Below, piece by piece: positions 27,845 through 36,488 of a stretch of DNA of 64,000 nucleotides (the first letter of the stretch is position 1; each line of letters starts with the position of its first letter). The translations under genes and the position numbers were made by a program. This DNA comes from Ruegeria sp. HKCCA6707 (GTDB lineage Bacteria; Pseudomonadota; Alphaproteobacteria; Rhodobacterales; Rhodobacteraceae). The stretch is from the NCBI RefSeq assembly GCF_013033515.1, contig NZ_WQEG01000001.1, forward strand, positions 1,116,001-1,180,000, read 5' to 3'. Under the pieces are notes generated by a model. The model was not told the DNA's origin. It searched no databases and worked only from the letters and a program-made list of their open reading frames with translations.

Positions 27845-29050
27845 ATGCAGTTCAGAACATCGGCTGTCAGCCGGACGCCCCCAACGATTGCGACGCTGGT
27901 CCTGCTCTCTGGCCTCTCGGCTCTGAGCATGAATGTCTATCTGCCCAGCATGCCGAATATGGCGGTCTACTTTGAGACTGATTACCGGGTCATGCAGCTT
28001 TCGGTCGCTCTGTACCTTCTGGTCAATGCGGTGCTGCAAGTTCTGATCGGCCCGGTCGCCGACAAGGCCGGACGGCGCCCTGTCTTGATGTGGGGGCTAA
28101 GCCTGTTCCTGCTGGCGACACTGGGCTGCATCTACGCCCCAAATGTCGAGGTTTTTCTGGCCTTCCGCATGTGTCAGGCGATTATCGTCGTAGGCATGGT
28201 CCTGAGCCGGGCTGCTGTTCGAGACATGTATGACCAGGACCAGGCGGCCTCGATGATCGGATATGTGACCATGGGCATGGCGGTGGTCCCTATGATCGGC
28301 CCGGCTATTGGTGGAGTGCTGGAAGAAACCTTTGGATGGAAGGCCAATTTCTGGATGCCCTTCGCGCTCGGTGCCCTGACGCTGATTCTGACCTACAGGG
28401 ATTTCGGCGAAACCGCAGCGACCAGTGGCAAAACCTTGCTTCAACAGTTTCGTGAATACCCCGAATTGCTCACCTCACCACGGTTCTGGGGCTATTCCCT
28501 GTCGTCGGCGTTTTCCTCTGGGGCTTTCTTTGCCTATCTGGGCGGAGCCCCTTTTGTCGGAACCGAAGTCTTCGGCCTGAGCGCCGCCCAGGTTGGTGTT
28601 TATTTCGGTGCTCCTGCCTTGGGGTATTTCTTCGGCAATTTCATCAGCGGCCGATTTTCGGTACGCTTCGGCGTCAACCGGATGGTCCTTTGGGGCTGCT
28701 TGCTCAACGCTGTCGGCGTGATCATGTCCGCATCGCTGGTTCTGACAGGGCTTGGAACTGCAATCAGCTTTTTTGGATTGATGACCTTTGTCGGGCTCGG
28801 GAATGGCATGTCGATCCCCAACGCCACTTCGGGCGCTCTTTCCGTCCGGCCCCATCTGGCCGCAACCGCATCCGGCCTAAGCGGCGCAATCATGCTGGGT
28901 GGAGGCGCTGCGCTCAGCGCTTTGGCCGGTGCGCTGCTAACCGTAGAAACCGGCGCCATGCCGCTGCTCTGGCTGATGCTGATCACAGCCATCCTGGCGA
29001 TCTGCGCCATCAACGCGGTAATCTGGCGCGAAAAGCAATTGGGTCTGTAG
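27845..29050 (+). CDS. Multidrug efflux MFS transporter (Bcr/CflA type)
   Basis: 401-residue inner-membrane drug:proton antiporter with twelve predicted helices. It shows LPSMPNMA in helix 1, the loop GPVADKAGRRPVLMWG (about 60-75) and RAAVRDMYDQDQAASMIGYVTMGMAVVPMIGPAIGG in helices 4 and 5 (the antiporter motif C region). This fits the Bcr/CflA subfamily, which exports bicyclomycin, chloramphenicol or sulfonamides. It is divergent from pccB and 65 bases upstream of pccR, so regulation by PccR is possible although the substrate link is not obvious. Confidence 0.9.
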   Translation: MQFRTSAVSRTPPTIATLVLLSGLSALSMNVYLPSMPNMAVYFETDYRVMQLSVALYLLVNAVLQVLIGPVADKAGRRPVLMWGLSLFLLATLGCIYAPNVEVFLAFRMCQAIIVVGMVLSRAAVRDMYDQDQAASMIGYVTMGMAVVPMIGPAIGGVLEETFGWKANFWMPFALGALTLILTYRDFGETAATSGKTLLQQFREYPELLTSPRFWGYSLSSAFSSGAFFAYLGGAPFVGTEVFGLSAAQVGVYFGAPALGYFFGNFISGRFSVRFGVNRMVLWGCLLNAVGVIMSASLVLTGLGTAISFFGLMTFVGLGNGMSIPNATSGALSVRPHLAATASGLSGAIMLGGGAALSALAGALLTVETGAMPLLWLMLITAILAICAINAVIWREKQLGL

Positions 29051-29069
29051 ACCGGCTTGCCACAAGAGG

Positions 29070-29108
29070 TTTGCAAAGTTAGTTTTTCAGATCAGAAAAA
29101 CTGCAAAG
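29070..29108 (+). promoter_or_regulatory. Possible PccR autoregulatory operator
   Basis: TTTGCAAA at 29070-29077 and a half-match CTGCAAAG at 29101-29108 flank an inverted repeat AGTTTTTC / GAAAAACT (29081-29088, 29095-29102). All of this lies within 50 bases of the pccR ATG. The TTTGCAAA core also occurs upstream of pccB, consistent with control by PccR. Confidence 0.55.
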
Positions 29109-29115
29109 GCGATGC

Positions 29116-30516
29116 ATGGCCACCCAAAAACTCTATGCCGGCGCCAAACTGCGCGAAATGCGCACGCGTCTGAACCTCACACAAAAGGAATTCGCAGCCA
29201 AACTCGGCGTCTCCCTGCCCTATCTGAACCAGATGGAGAACAACAACCGTCCAATCTCGACCACGGTTGTTCTGGCATTGGCGCAAGAGTTTGGTATGGA
29301 CGTGACCGAACTCAGCACCGGCGACAGCGAGCGCCTGGTCTCGGATATGCGCGAGGCCCTCGCGGATCCGGCCTTTGCCGACGCGATACCACCCCTGGCC
29401 GATTTGCGCCTGACCGCGTCGAACGCCCCCGCCTTGGCCCGCGCCTTTATCGAATTGCACCGCGTTTATCGACAAACCCACGAGCGCCTGGCCTCGCTGG
29501 ACGAAGCGCTGGGACGCGAAGACGCACGCGTGCAAGCCAGCCCATGGGAAGAGGTGCGGGACTTTTTCCATTATTGTGACAACTATATCGACGCCGTCGA
29601 CCGCGCCGCCGAAAATTTCGCCAGACAGGCGGATGAAACAGGCGGGATCCGTCAAGCCGCGATCGCCAGCCTGTCACGCCAAGGCATTCAGGTCACGTTC
29701 GCTGATACCGAAACCCTCCGCAGCTATGATGCCGCTGGCAAAAGTCTGCGGATTTCGTCGCGGGCCGCCTCGTCTACGCAAGCGTTCCAAATTCTGCTGC
29801 AAGTAGCGCTGATCCAACAGGATAAGCTGCTTGAGGCAACACTGGACTTCGCAAAATTCCACAGCGAAGAAGCCCGTGCCATCGCCAAAATCGGCTTGGC
29901 AAACTACTTTGCAGGGGCATCACTGATGCCCTACGGCACTTTCCTTGCCGCCGCGCAGGACTGCCGCCATGATCTTGAGATACTCAGCAACCGCTTTGGC
30001 GCCTCGATCGAACAGGTCGCCCATCGGCTCTCGACTCTGCAACGGCCCGGTGCAAAAGGTATTCCGTTCTTCTTTGTACGCGTCGATCAGGCGGGAACTA
30101 TCACCAAGCGCCATTCCGCCACACGGTTGCAATTTGCCCGCTTCGGCGGTGCTTGCCCCCTTTGGAACGTCCACCGCGCCTTCGAGACGCCGGGCCATTT
30201 CCTGCAGCAACTGGCAGAAACTCCGGATGGCGTGCGCTATATCTCTTTGGCGCGTGATGTATCGAAATCCGGCGGTTCTTTTGGTTCACCCGTTCGCCGC
30301 TACGCCATAGCTCTGGGATGTGAGGTGCGCCACGCCGAAGCGCTGGTCTATGCCGACAACCTCGACCTCAATAACGCCAGTTCCTATGAGCCAATCGGCA
30401 TTTCCTGCCGCATCTGCGAACGGCAAAACTGCCATCAACGCTCGGTCCCGCCACTGGAACGCCGCTTGTCCATCGACACCCATACCCGAAAGACCCTGCC
30501 TTACACAGTCACCTAA
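29116..30516 (+). CDS. pccR: Short-chain fatty acyl-CoA regulator PccR (XRE/ScfR family)
   Basis: 466-residue transcription regulator. An N-terminal XRE helix-turn-helix (about 8-62: LREMRTRLNLTQKEFAAKLGVSLPYLNQMENNNRPIS) is followed by a ScfR-type ligand-sensing region. Close to the C-terminus lies a cysteine cluster GISCRICERQNCHQRS (CxxCx4C). ScfR proteins such as PccR of Rhodobacter sphaeroides sense acyl-CoA esters and activate propionyl-CoA carboxylase genes. The position next to pccB and the TTTGCAAA sites upstream of both genes support PccR rather than RamB or MccR. Copy B of the CTTCWTCT element begins one base after its stop. Confidence 0.9.
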   Translation: MATQKLYAGAKLREMRTRLNLTQKEFAAKLGVSLPYLNQMENNNRPISTTVVLALAQEFGMDVTELSTGDSERLVSDMREALADPAFADAIPPLADLRLTASNAPALARAFIELHRVYRQTHERLASLDEALGREDARVQASPWEEVRDFFHYCDNYIDAVDRAAENFARQADETGGIRQAAIASLSRQGIQVTFADTETLRSYDAAGKSLRISSRAASSTQAFQILLQVALIQQDKLLEATLDFAKFHSEEARAIAKIGLANYFAGASLMPYGTFLAAAQDCRHDLEILSNRFGASIEQVAHRLSTLQRPGAKGIPFFFVRVDQAGTITKRHSATRLQFARFGGACPLWNVHRAFETPGHFLQQLAETPDGVRYISLARDVSKSGGSFGSPVRRYAIALGCEVRHAEALVYADNLDLNNASSYEPIGISCRICERQNCHQRSVPPLERRLSIDTHTRKTLPYTVT

Positions 30517-30517
30517 T

Positions 30518-30579
30518 CTTCTTCTGTTCAAAAATACCTCGGGGGAGTCGCGGCCTGCCGCGACGGGGGCAGAGCCCCC
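30518..30579 (+). repeat. CTTCWTCT 3'-UTR element, copy B (with two hairpins)
   Basis: Starts one base after the pccR stop. Conserved part CTTCTTCTGTTCAAAAATAC then CTCGGGGG. It is followed by a hairpin GTCGCGGC-CT-GCCGCGAC (30547-30564) and a second GGGGGC-AGA-GCCCCC (30565-30579). It shares layout with copy E at 61097-61160. No T-run follows, so it is not a standard Rho-independent terminator, though it may act as one or protect the 3' end. Confidence 0.7.
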
Positions 30580-30600
30580 ACCCCGGTCTCGGACACATAA

Positions 30601-30840
30601 TCAGGCTTTCGACAGGATCGCCCAGATCTCATCCTTCAATACCGCGCGTTTTTTGCGCAGCTCGACCTCGGCCAGCTCTTCCATGGGCTCGACATTGGTT
30701 TCAGCCCGGTGAACCGCGCGGTTGATTTCGTGATACTCGTCCGCCAGACGCGCGAAATGTGCATCTGTCTGCTTCAACTGGCTCATCGCTTCGACTTTGT
30801 CTGGAAATTCTTCCGCCAGTTCATGCGGTGTATGGGACAT
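30601..30840 (-). CDS. YdcH family protein (DUF465)
   Basis: 79-residue helical, charged protein with the DUF465/YdcH pattern: LKQTDAHFARLADEYHEINRAVHRAETNVEPMEELAEVELRKKRAVLKDEIWAIL, which is two helices likely to pair in a coiled coil. Function is not known in any well-studied member. It is on the minus strand between the pccR 3' element and betA. Confidence 0.8.
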   Translation of the reverse strand: MSHTPHELAEEFPDKVEAMSQLKQTDAHFARLADEYHEINRAVHRAETNVEPMEELAEVELRKKRAVLKDEIWAILSKA

Positions 30841-30960
30841 TCTGTTCGCTCCTTGATTGCAGTTTCACTGCAGACTAGGCGCGTCTATTCCAACCGGCTT
30901 TGACGCGGATCAAACGGATGCGATACATTGCCCTTTCACGATACTCCTTACAGCAGACAC

Positions 30961-32619
30961 CTAACGTTGCGCCACTGCCCAATTTGGATGGATCCAGGGG
31001 CGATCATTGGCTTTCGGCAAAGCCTCCTTGCCCAAAAGATGATCCGACATCTTCTCACCCACCATGATCGACGGCGCGTTGAGATTGCCATTGGTGATCT
31101 GCGGGAAAACCGAGCTGTCTGCCACACGCAACCCGTCCACCCCGATCACGCGCCCTTCAGGATCAACCACCGCTGAAGGGTCTTCAGCCCGCCCCATCTT
31201 GCAGGTGCCACAAGGGTGATAAGCGCTTTCGGCATGTTCCGCGATAAATGCATTCAGCTCGTCATCGCTTTGAACAGCTTCACCGGGCTGAATTTCCTTG
31301 CCTTTGTAGGGCTTGAACGCATCCTGACCGAATATCTCGCGGGTCAGGCGAATACAGGTGCGGAAATCCTCCCAATCCTTTTCGTGGCTCATATAGTTGA
31401 ACCGGATCATCGGCGCATCTTCTGGCTTGGCTGAGCGCAAAGTGATTGCCCCGCGCGACGGCGAACGCATGGGCCCGACATGGGCTTGATACCCATGCCC
31501 CTCTGCCGCGGCCTGCCCGTCATAGCGCACCGCCATCGGTAGGAAATGATACTGGATATCGGGATATTCGACCCCGGCCGCCGACCGGATGAAGGCCGCG
31601 CTTTCAAACTGGTTCGAAGCCCCCAGCCCGGTTTTTGTAAACAGCCATTGCGCGCCGATTAGCCCTTTGCTGATCAGGTTCCAGTATTTGTAAAGCGTAA
31701 TTGGCTGCAGGGATGCCTGCTGGATATAAAGCTCAAGATGATCCTGAAGATTTGCCCCCACGCCCGGGCGATCTGCGACCACCTTGATCCCATGTTCGGC
31801 CAGATGCGCTGCAGGGCCAATTCCTGACAACATCAGCAGCTTGGGCGAGTTGATCGAGGATGCCGCCAGAACCACTTCGCGCCGCGCGCGGATGACCTCT
31901 TTCCGCCCGCCTCGGATCAGTTCGACCCCAACTGCCCGACCATGTTCCATGACGACGCGGGCTGCCAGGCCGCGCACGATCTCGCAATTGTCGCGTTTGA
32001 GCGCGGGCTTCAGGTAAGCATTTGCCGCCGACCAGCGTCGGCCCCTCCAGACCGTCTGCTCCATCGGCCCAAAGCCTTCCTGCTTTTCCCCGTTATAGTC
32101 ACCTGTGACCTCATACCCGGCTTGTCGCCCGGCATCGACAAAGGCCTGAAACAGAGGGTTTTCCCTTGGGCCGCGCGACACGTGCAGTGGACCATCTGTG
32201 CCCCGCCAGGCTGGATCCCCTCCGTGCCCGCCATCATGCCAGGACTCCATGCGTTTGAAATAGGGCAGCACGTCGGCATAGGACCATCCGTCGGCCCCCA
32301 TCTCGGCCCAGGTGTCAAAATCACGCGCGTGGCCGCGCACATAGACCATGCCGTTGATCGAAGACGACCCGCCAATGACCTTTCCGCGCGGACAAACCAG
32401 ACGGCGATTGTTCAGATGAGGTTCGGGTTCGGACAGGTAACCCCAGTCATACCGGCGCATGTTCATCGGGTAGCTCAGCGCCGCAGGCATCTGAATGAAC
32501 GGGCCTGCGTCAGTCCCACCATGTTCAATCACCAAAACCGAGGCCCCGGCCAGGCTAAGCCGGTAAGCCATCGCACATCCGGCGGACCCGGCTCCAACGA
32601 TGACAAAATCTGCTTCCAT
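30961..32619 (-). CDS. betA: Choline dehydrogenase
   Basis: 552-residue FAD enzyme of the GMC oxidoreductase family. It oxidises choline to betaine aldehyde, and in some species onward to glycine betaine. FAD-binding [14 protein letters not shown] is at about 7-20, [20 protein letters not shown] near 83-102, and HPCGTCKMG with the catalytic His at about 468. A second site motif TNGNLNAPS is near 510. ATG at 32619 was chosen because AAGGAG lies eight bases upstream; an ATG six bases earlier is too close to it. It follows betC, with element copy C in the 70-base gap. No betB follows. Confidence 0.94.
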   Translation of the reverse strand: MEADFVIVGAGSAGCAMAYRLSLAGASVLVIEHGGTDAGPFIQMPAALSYPMNMRRYDWGYLSEPEPHLNNRRLVCPRGKVIGGSSSINGMVYVRGHARDFDTWAEMGADGWSYADVLPYFKRMESWHDGGHGGDPAWRGTDGPLHVSRGPRENPLFQAFVDAGRQAGYEVTGDYNGEKQEGFGPMEQTVWRGRRWSAANAYLKPALKRDNCEIVRGLAARVVMEHGRAVGVELIRGGRKEVIRARREVVLAASSINSPKLLMLSGIGPAAHLAEHGIKVVADRPGVGANLQDHLELYIQQASLQPITLYKYWNLISKGLIGAQWLFTKTGLGASNQFESAAFIRSAAGVEYPDIQYHFLPMAVRYDGQAAAEGHGYQAHVGPMRSPSRGAITLRSAKPEDAPMIRFNYMSHEKDWEDFRTCIRLTREIFGQDAFKPYKGKEIQPGEAVQSDDELNAFIAEHAESAYHPCGTCKMGRAEDPSAVVDPEGRVIGVDGLRVADSSVFPQITNGNLNAPSIMVGEKMSDHLLGKEALPKANDRPWIHPNWAVAQR

Positions 32620-32654
32620 TCTCATAGCTCCTTGCCCGCTGGGACAGCCTTACG

Positions 32655-32688
32655 CCGCCGGCGGGAGTATTTTCGAAAAGATGAAGAG
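32655..32688 (-). repeat. CTTCWTCT element, copy C, inside the bet operon
   Basis: Begins three bases after the betC stop, reading CTTCATCTTTTCGAAAATAC then TCCCGCCGGCGG on the minus strand. CCGCC/GGCGG can form a short stem. It fills most of the space between betC and betA, so the polycistronic mRNA would carry it internally. Confidence 0.65.
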
Positions 32689-32689
32689 G

Positions 32690-34198
32690 TCATTCGCCAC
32701 GCGGGAAGCGTTGGCTTTCCTCGACGATGTTCAGGTCCATATGGTTCCGCATGTAACGCTCGGATGCTTTTTGCAGCGGCTGGTAGTCCCACGGGTAATA
32801 GCCGCCCTGTCTCAGCGCCTCATAGACCACCCAGCGGCGGGCCTGACTGGCGCGCACATCGGCATCGAACTGATCCAGATCCCAGCGCGCCTCGGAATTG
32901 GCCCGCAACGATTGCAGCGTGCCTGCATGTTCGGGGCGGTCGGCCAGATTGGTTAACTCATGCGGATCACTGTCCAGATCAAACAGTTGGTCGGGATCCA
33001 GCGCGCATCGATTGTATTTCCATTTGCCATAGCGCAAGGACACAAGAGGCGCATAGGAGGCTTCGGCTGCGTATTCCATCGCCACGGGCGCAGTACGCTC
33101 GGAGCCCTGCGCCAGCGGCACAAGGTCTTCTCCATCTGTCCACGGAGCGATTTCAGCCATGTCGACCCCGGCTAGCGCACCCAGAGTCGGGGTGACGTCA
33201 ATCGTGGACACCGGCGTTTCGATCCGGCCAGGTGGAAGATCCGGCGCCGAGATCATCAAGGGCACGCGGGCCGACCCTTCGTAGAAGTTCATTTTGAACC
33301 ACAGCCCCTTTTCGCCCAGCATATCGCCGTGATCTGAGACGAAGAGGATGATCGCGTCCTGCCGGGTTGCCTCGAGCACGTCGAGGATCTCACCAATCTT
33401 GTCGTCGAGGTAGGAGATATTGGCGAAATAAGCGCGGCGGGATTTGCGGATGTCGTCTTCGGTGATGTCAAAACAGCGCCAGTCATTGGCGTCGAAAATA
33501 CGCTGCGCATGCGGGACTTGATTGTCATATCCCAGATCCGCCACCTCAGGCAGCAGATGGTCGCAATCCTCATACAGGTCCCAGTATTTGCGCCGCGCCA
33601 CGTAGGGATCATGCGGATGGGTAAAGCTGACGGTCACGCACCATGGGCGGTCGTCCTTGCCGCGCGCCAGATCATAAAGCTTGGCCTTGGTGTGATAGGC
33701 GACCTCGTCATCATATTCCATCTGGTTCGAGATTTCGGCGACACCGGCGCCGGTGACCGATCCCATGTTGTGATACCACCAGTCGATCCGCTCACCTGGT
33801 TTTCGGTAGTCCGGGGTCCAGCCAAAATCGGCCGGGTAAATATCCGTGGTCAGGCGATCCTCGAACCCGTGCATCTGATCGGGGCCGACGAAATGCATCT
33901 TGCCCGACAAGCAGGTGTAATAGCCCGCGCGGCGCAGATGATGCGCATATGTGGGGATATCGCTGCGGAACTCGGCCGCGTTGTCATAAACCCCGGTGCG
34001 CGAGGGCAGTTGCCCGGACATGAAGCTGGCCCGTCCCGGCGCGCAGAGCGGTGATGCCGTATAGGCATTGGCAAAACGGGTCGAACGGGCGGCCAGTTTC
34101 TTGAGGTTAGGAGCATGCAGCCATTCGGCGGGACCGTCAGGAAAGAGGGTTCCGTTGAGCTGATCCACCATCAGGATCAGAATGTTGGGTTGTGTCAT
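32690..34198 (-). CDS. betC: Choline-sulfatase
   Basis: 502-residue arylsulfatase-family enzyme that hydrolyses choline-O-sulfate to choline and sulfate. The formylglycine motif C-x-P-x-R is CAPGR, with the modified Cys at about 52. The N-terminal metal-site pattern NILILMVDQLNG and the later VSDHGDMLGEKGLWFKMNFYEGSARVPL fit the family. It has the cytosolic length and no signal peptide. It lies between betI (four-base ATGA overlap) and betA in a betI-betC-betA operon. Confidence 0.95.
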   Translation of the reverse strand: MTQPNILILMVDQLNGTLFPDGPAEWLHAPNLKKLAARSTRFANAYTASPLCAPGRASFMSGQLPSRTGVYDNAAEFRSDIPTYAHHLRRAGYYTCLSGKMHFVGPDQMHGFEDRLTTDIYPADFGWTPDYRKPGERIDWWYHNMGSVTGAGVAEISNQMEYDDEVAYHTKAKLYDLARGKDDRPWCVTVSFTHPHDPYVARRKYWDLYEDCDHLLPEVADLGYDNQVPHAQRIFDANDWRCFDITEDDIRKSRRAYFANISYLDDKIGEILDVLEATRQDAIILFVSDHGDMLGEKGLWFKMNFYEGSARVPLMISAPDLPPGRIETPVSTIDVTPTLGALAGVDMAEIAPWTDGEDLVPLAQGSERTAPVAMEYAAEASYAPLVSLRYGKWKYNRCALDPDQLFDLDSDPHELTNLADRPEHAGTLQSLRANSEARWDLDQFDADVRASQARRWVVYEALRQGGYYPWDYQPLQKASERYMRNHMDLNIVEESQRFPRGE

Positions 34199-34767
34199 TT
34201 TTCCGCCTCGAGCAAGGTGTCGAGAACCCGCATCGCGTGGTTCACCGCCAGTTGCGGTTCTTTTGGTGCAGTCAGAGCCGCGCGGATATAGAGCCCGTCA
34301 ATCAAGGCGATCATGTTTTCAGCACCCTCGACAGGGTCGCGCAGCTTGTCGCGCAAAGCGTCGACTAAATTCGACCGAATCCGCGCCTGGTAGATCTGCC
34401 ACAAACGCAACGCGTCCGGGTTGGTCTGAGCCAGAACATAGAAGGTCATCCATGCCGTGATCACGTTGGGCGTAAAGCAGGACGGTGCAAAACAGGCCCG
34501 GATAATGGCCTGGGCCCGTTCACCCGGAGCGGCTTTCTTCAATTCGGCCCGCGCCTCGGCCCCAAAATCGGACAGGATGCGTCGCATCGCGGCCAGGAAT
34601 ATCTGATCCTTGCCACCAAAATAGTGATGGGCCAGCGCGCTGGACATGCCTGCGCGTTTAGCGATCTGGCTGACAGTAACATCCAGGGATTTGGCCGCAC
34701 CCAACTCGGCGATCGTCGCTTTGATGATCGCGTCCCGGCGCAGTGGCTCCATTCCGAGTTTTGGCAT
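34195..34767 (-). CDS. betI: Choline-responsive TetR repressor BetI
   Basis: 190-residue TetR-family protein. The helix-turn-helix lies at about 12-57 (RRDAIIKATIAELGAAKSLDVTVSQIAKRAGMSSALAHHYFGGKDQIFLAAMR in parts), with the BetI-typical ALAHHYFGGK recognition helix. The remaining helices form the ligand-binding and dimer domain (ALTAPKEPQLAVNHAMRVLDTLLE). It represses bet genes in the absence of choline. An operator-like palindrome is 49 bases upstream of the ATG, and the same sequence occurs 30 kb away before the ABC transporter. It is the first gene of the operon and is coupled to betC. Confidence 0.93.
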   Translation of the reverse strand: MPKLGMEPLRRDAIIKATIAELGAAKSLDVTVSQIAKRAGMSSALAHHYFGGKDQIFLAAMRRILSDFGAEARAELKKAAPGERAQAIIRACFAPSCFTPNVITAWMTFYVLAQTNPDALRLWQIYQARIRSNLVDALRDKLRDPVEGAENMIALIDGLYIRAALTAPKEPQLAVNHAMRVLDTLLEAEK

Positions 34768-34815
34768 TGCTACACCTCAGACACAGGCAACGTGTCAAAA
34801 CGCTACGGCGTTTTT

Positions 34816-34829
34816 ATTGACTCGTCAAT
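34816..34829. promoter_or_regulatory. Putative BetI operator and overlapping promoter of betI
   Basis: ATTGACTCGTCAAT, a near palindrome 49 bases upstream of betI. On the coding strand TTGATTGACGAGTCAATAA matches the 4117-4130 region at 17 of 19 positions. The embedded TTGACG could act as the -35 box, with TAGCGT as a weak -10 box 17 bases later, so a bound repressor would block polymerase. Confidence 0.7.
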
Positions 34830-34855
34830 CAAGAACCGAGCGTCAGTGGGTGTCA

Positions 34856-35764
34856 CTAGAATTTGGTTTCGACGTCGGGCGGTGTCACGGCCTTGCGGTT
34901 CAATCTGGCTTCGCGCCACGAGATAAAGCTGACCGCAGCGACGATCACTGTTCCACCCGCTACGACCCAGATGTCGACGCTTTCGTGAAAGACCAACGCG
35001 CCCAGCGCCGTGGCCCAGATCAACTGCAGGAAGGTGACCGGTTGGGTTACGGCCACCGGTGCGGCCTGAAGCCCAAGTGTCATGAAATAGTGGCCCGCCG
35101 TTGCAAAGCTGGCAACGAGGAACAGCACTGCCAGATCACGCAAGCTGGGCTGGACCCAAACCGCCAGCGCGAAAGGGATGAGCGCAATCGTGACCCAGAT
35201 CGACATATGTGCGACGACGACCGCCGGTTTGACGTCGCGCACCAAGAGCTTGGCCAAAAGATAGGATGCCCCCAGCATCAAAGCTGTTCCCAACATCGCC
35301 AGGTGACCTATCGAAACTTCGCGAAAACCAGGGCGCAGGATGATCAGCACACCGATCAGCGCCACCCCAATCGCAGCGATGCGACGGAAGGCGAGTTTTT
35401 CACCCAGAAACAGCGCGGCACCCAAGGTCACATAGATCGGCGTCATATAGTTCATTGCGGTCACTTCAGCCAAAGGGATCTGCGTCATCGCAAAAAACCA
35501 CAGCATCACAGCCAAGGCATGCACCACGCCGCGCAGTCCGAAAAGGGTCAGCAAACGGGGTGTAAGCTGCGTTGCTCGAATGGCCTGCAATGCAGGCAAG
35601 AGGAAGACCAGACCAAACACGAACCGCAAGAACGCTGCTTGAATCGGGTTCACGGTGGTCCCCAAGGACTTGACCAGCGCAGTCATGACCACAAAGCACA
35701 GCCCTGCGGACAGCATCCAGAACATGCCGACCGCGGGTCGGTTTGGAGCGGGTGATACATTCAT
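34856..35764 (-). CDS. EamA/RhaT-type DMT permease
   Basis: 302-residue inner-membrane protein of the drug/metabolite transporter family with ten predicted helices in two EamA repeats (residues about 12-140 and 155-285). Repeat landmarks are YMTPIYVTLGAALFLGEK and FLQLIWATALGALVFHESVDIWVVAG. The substrate is unknown. The ATG at 35764 fits the first helix best. It is upstream of betI on the same strand, with 88 bases between that hold the BetI operator, so it is not necessarily in the bet transcript. Confidence 0.85.
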   Translation of the reverse strand: MNVSPAPNRPAVGMFWMLSAGLCFVVMTALVKSLGTTVNPIQAAFLRFVFGLVFLLPALQAIRATQLTPRLLTLFGLRGVVHALAVMLWFFAMTQIPLAEVTAMNYMTPIYVTLGAALFLGEKLAFRRIAAIGVALIGVLIILRPGFREVSIGHLAMLGTALMLGASYLLAKLLVRDVKPAVVVAHMSIWVTIALIPFALAVWVQPSLRDLAVLFLVASFATAGHYFMTLGLQAAPVAVTQPVTFLQLIWATALGALVFHESVDIWVVAGGTVIVAAVSFISWREARLNRKAVTPPDVETKF

Positions 35765-35804
35765 GCCTGTGCTTGAACACCTAAACCGAGCGGGCAACAA
35801 CCCT

Positions 35805-36404
35805 TCACATGGCAACAAGTTTGTAGGCGATCGCCAACATGACAGCCCCGATGATCAAATCGAGGATTTGCCAGGATTTTTCGCGCACAAAGATCGGCGA
35901 CAAAAGGCGCGCTCCAAAGCCCAGCGAAAAGAAGAAGACAAAGCTTGAAACCATGGCGCCTACGGCAAAGCTGAAACGGTCCTCATATTGGGCCGAGATA
36001 GACCCAATCAGAACCACGGTATCCAAATAAACATGCGGATTCAGCCAAGTGAATGCCAGAACGGTCAGCAAGGCGGTATGCAAGCTAATACCCTTGCCCG
36101 CGCCCACCTCCATCACCGCGCCGCCGCGCCAGGCCGACGCAAGACTGCGCAGCCCGTACCAGGTCAGAAACAACGCACCGCCATAACGCATGACGGTCTC
36201 AAACCAAGGAACGGCCTGAGCAAGGGTTCCGAACCCGGCGACGCCAGCAGCGATCAAGACGGCATCCGAAACGGCGCATGTCAGGCAAATCGGAAGGACG
36301 TGCTCACGCCGTAACCCCTGGCGCAAGACAAACGCATTCTGAGCGCCAATGGCCAGGATAAGGCTAAAGCCCAGAACAAAACCTGCGATGAACGGTACGG
36401 ACAT
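35805..36404 (-). CDS. LysE/ArgO family basic amino acid exporter
   Basis: 199-residue inner-membrane exporter of the LysE superfamily. The family opening GFVLGFSLILAIGAQNAFVLRQGL is at residues 8-30; ARSPI-like and FTWLNPHVYLDTVVLIGS motifs follow. ArgO/LysE export arginine and lysine. It is divergent from a LysR-type regulator gene 84 bases away, the classic lysE-lysG/argO-argP arrangement, so expression is probably induced by basic amino acids or their toxic analogues. GGGGG ribosome site before the ATG at 36404. Confidence 0.9.
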   Translation of the reverse strand: MSVPFIAGFVLGFSLILAIGAQNAFVLRQGLRREHVLPICLTCAVSDAVLIAAGVAGFGTLAQAVPWFETVMRYGGALFLTWYGLRSLASAWRGGAVMEVGAGKGISLHTALLTVLAFTWLNPHVYLDTVVLIGSISAQYEDRFSFAVGAMVSSFVFFFSLGFGARLLSPIFVREKSWQILDLIIGAVMLAIAYKLVAM

Positions 36405-36488
36405 GCCACCCCCTTGATTGCCGTGTTGACTAGAGGGTTGGTGGACTTCTATCAAATTAATGTTTCTTACTCAGATTAAGTACAGCTA

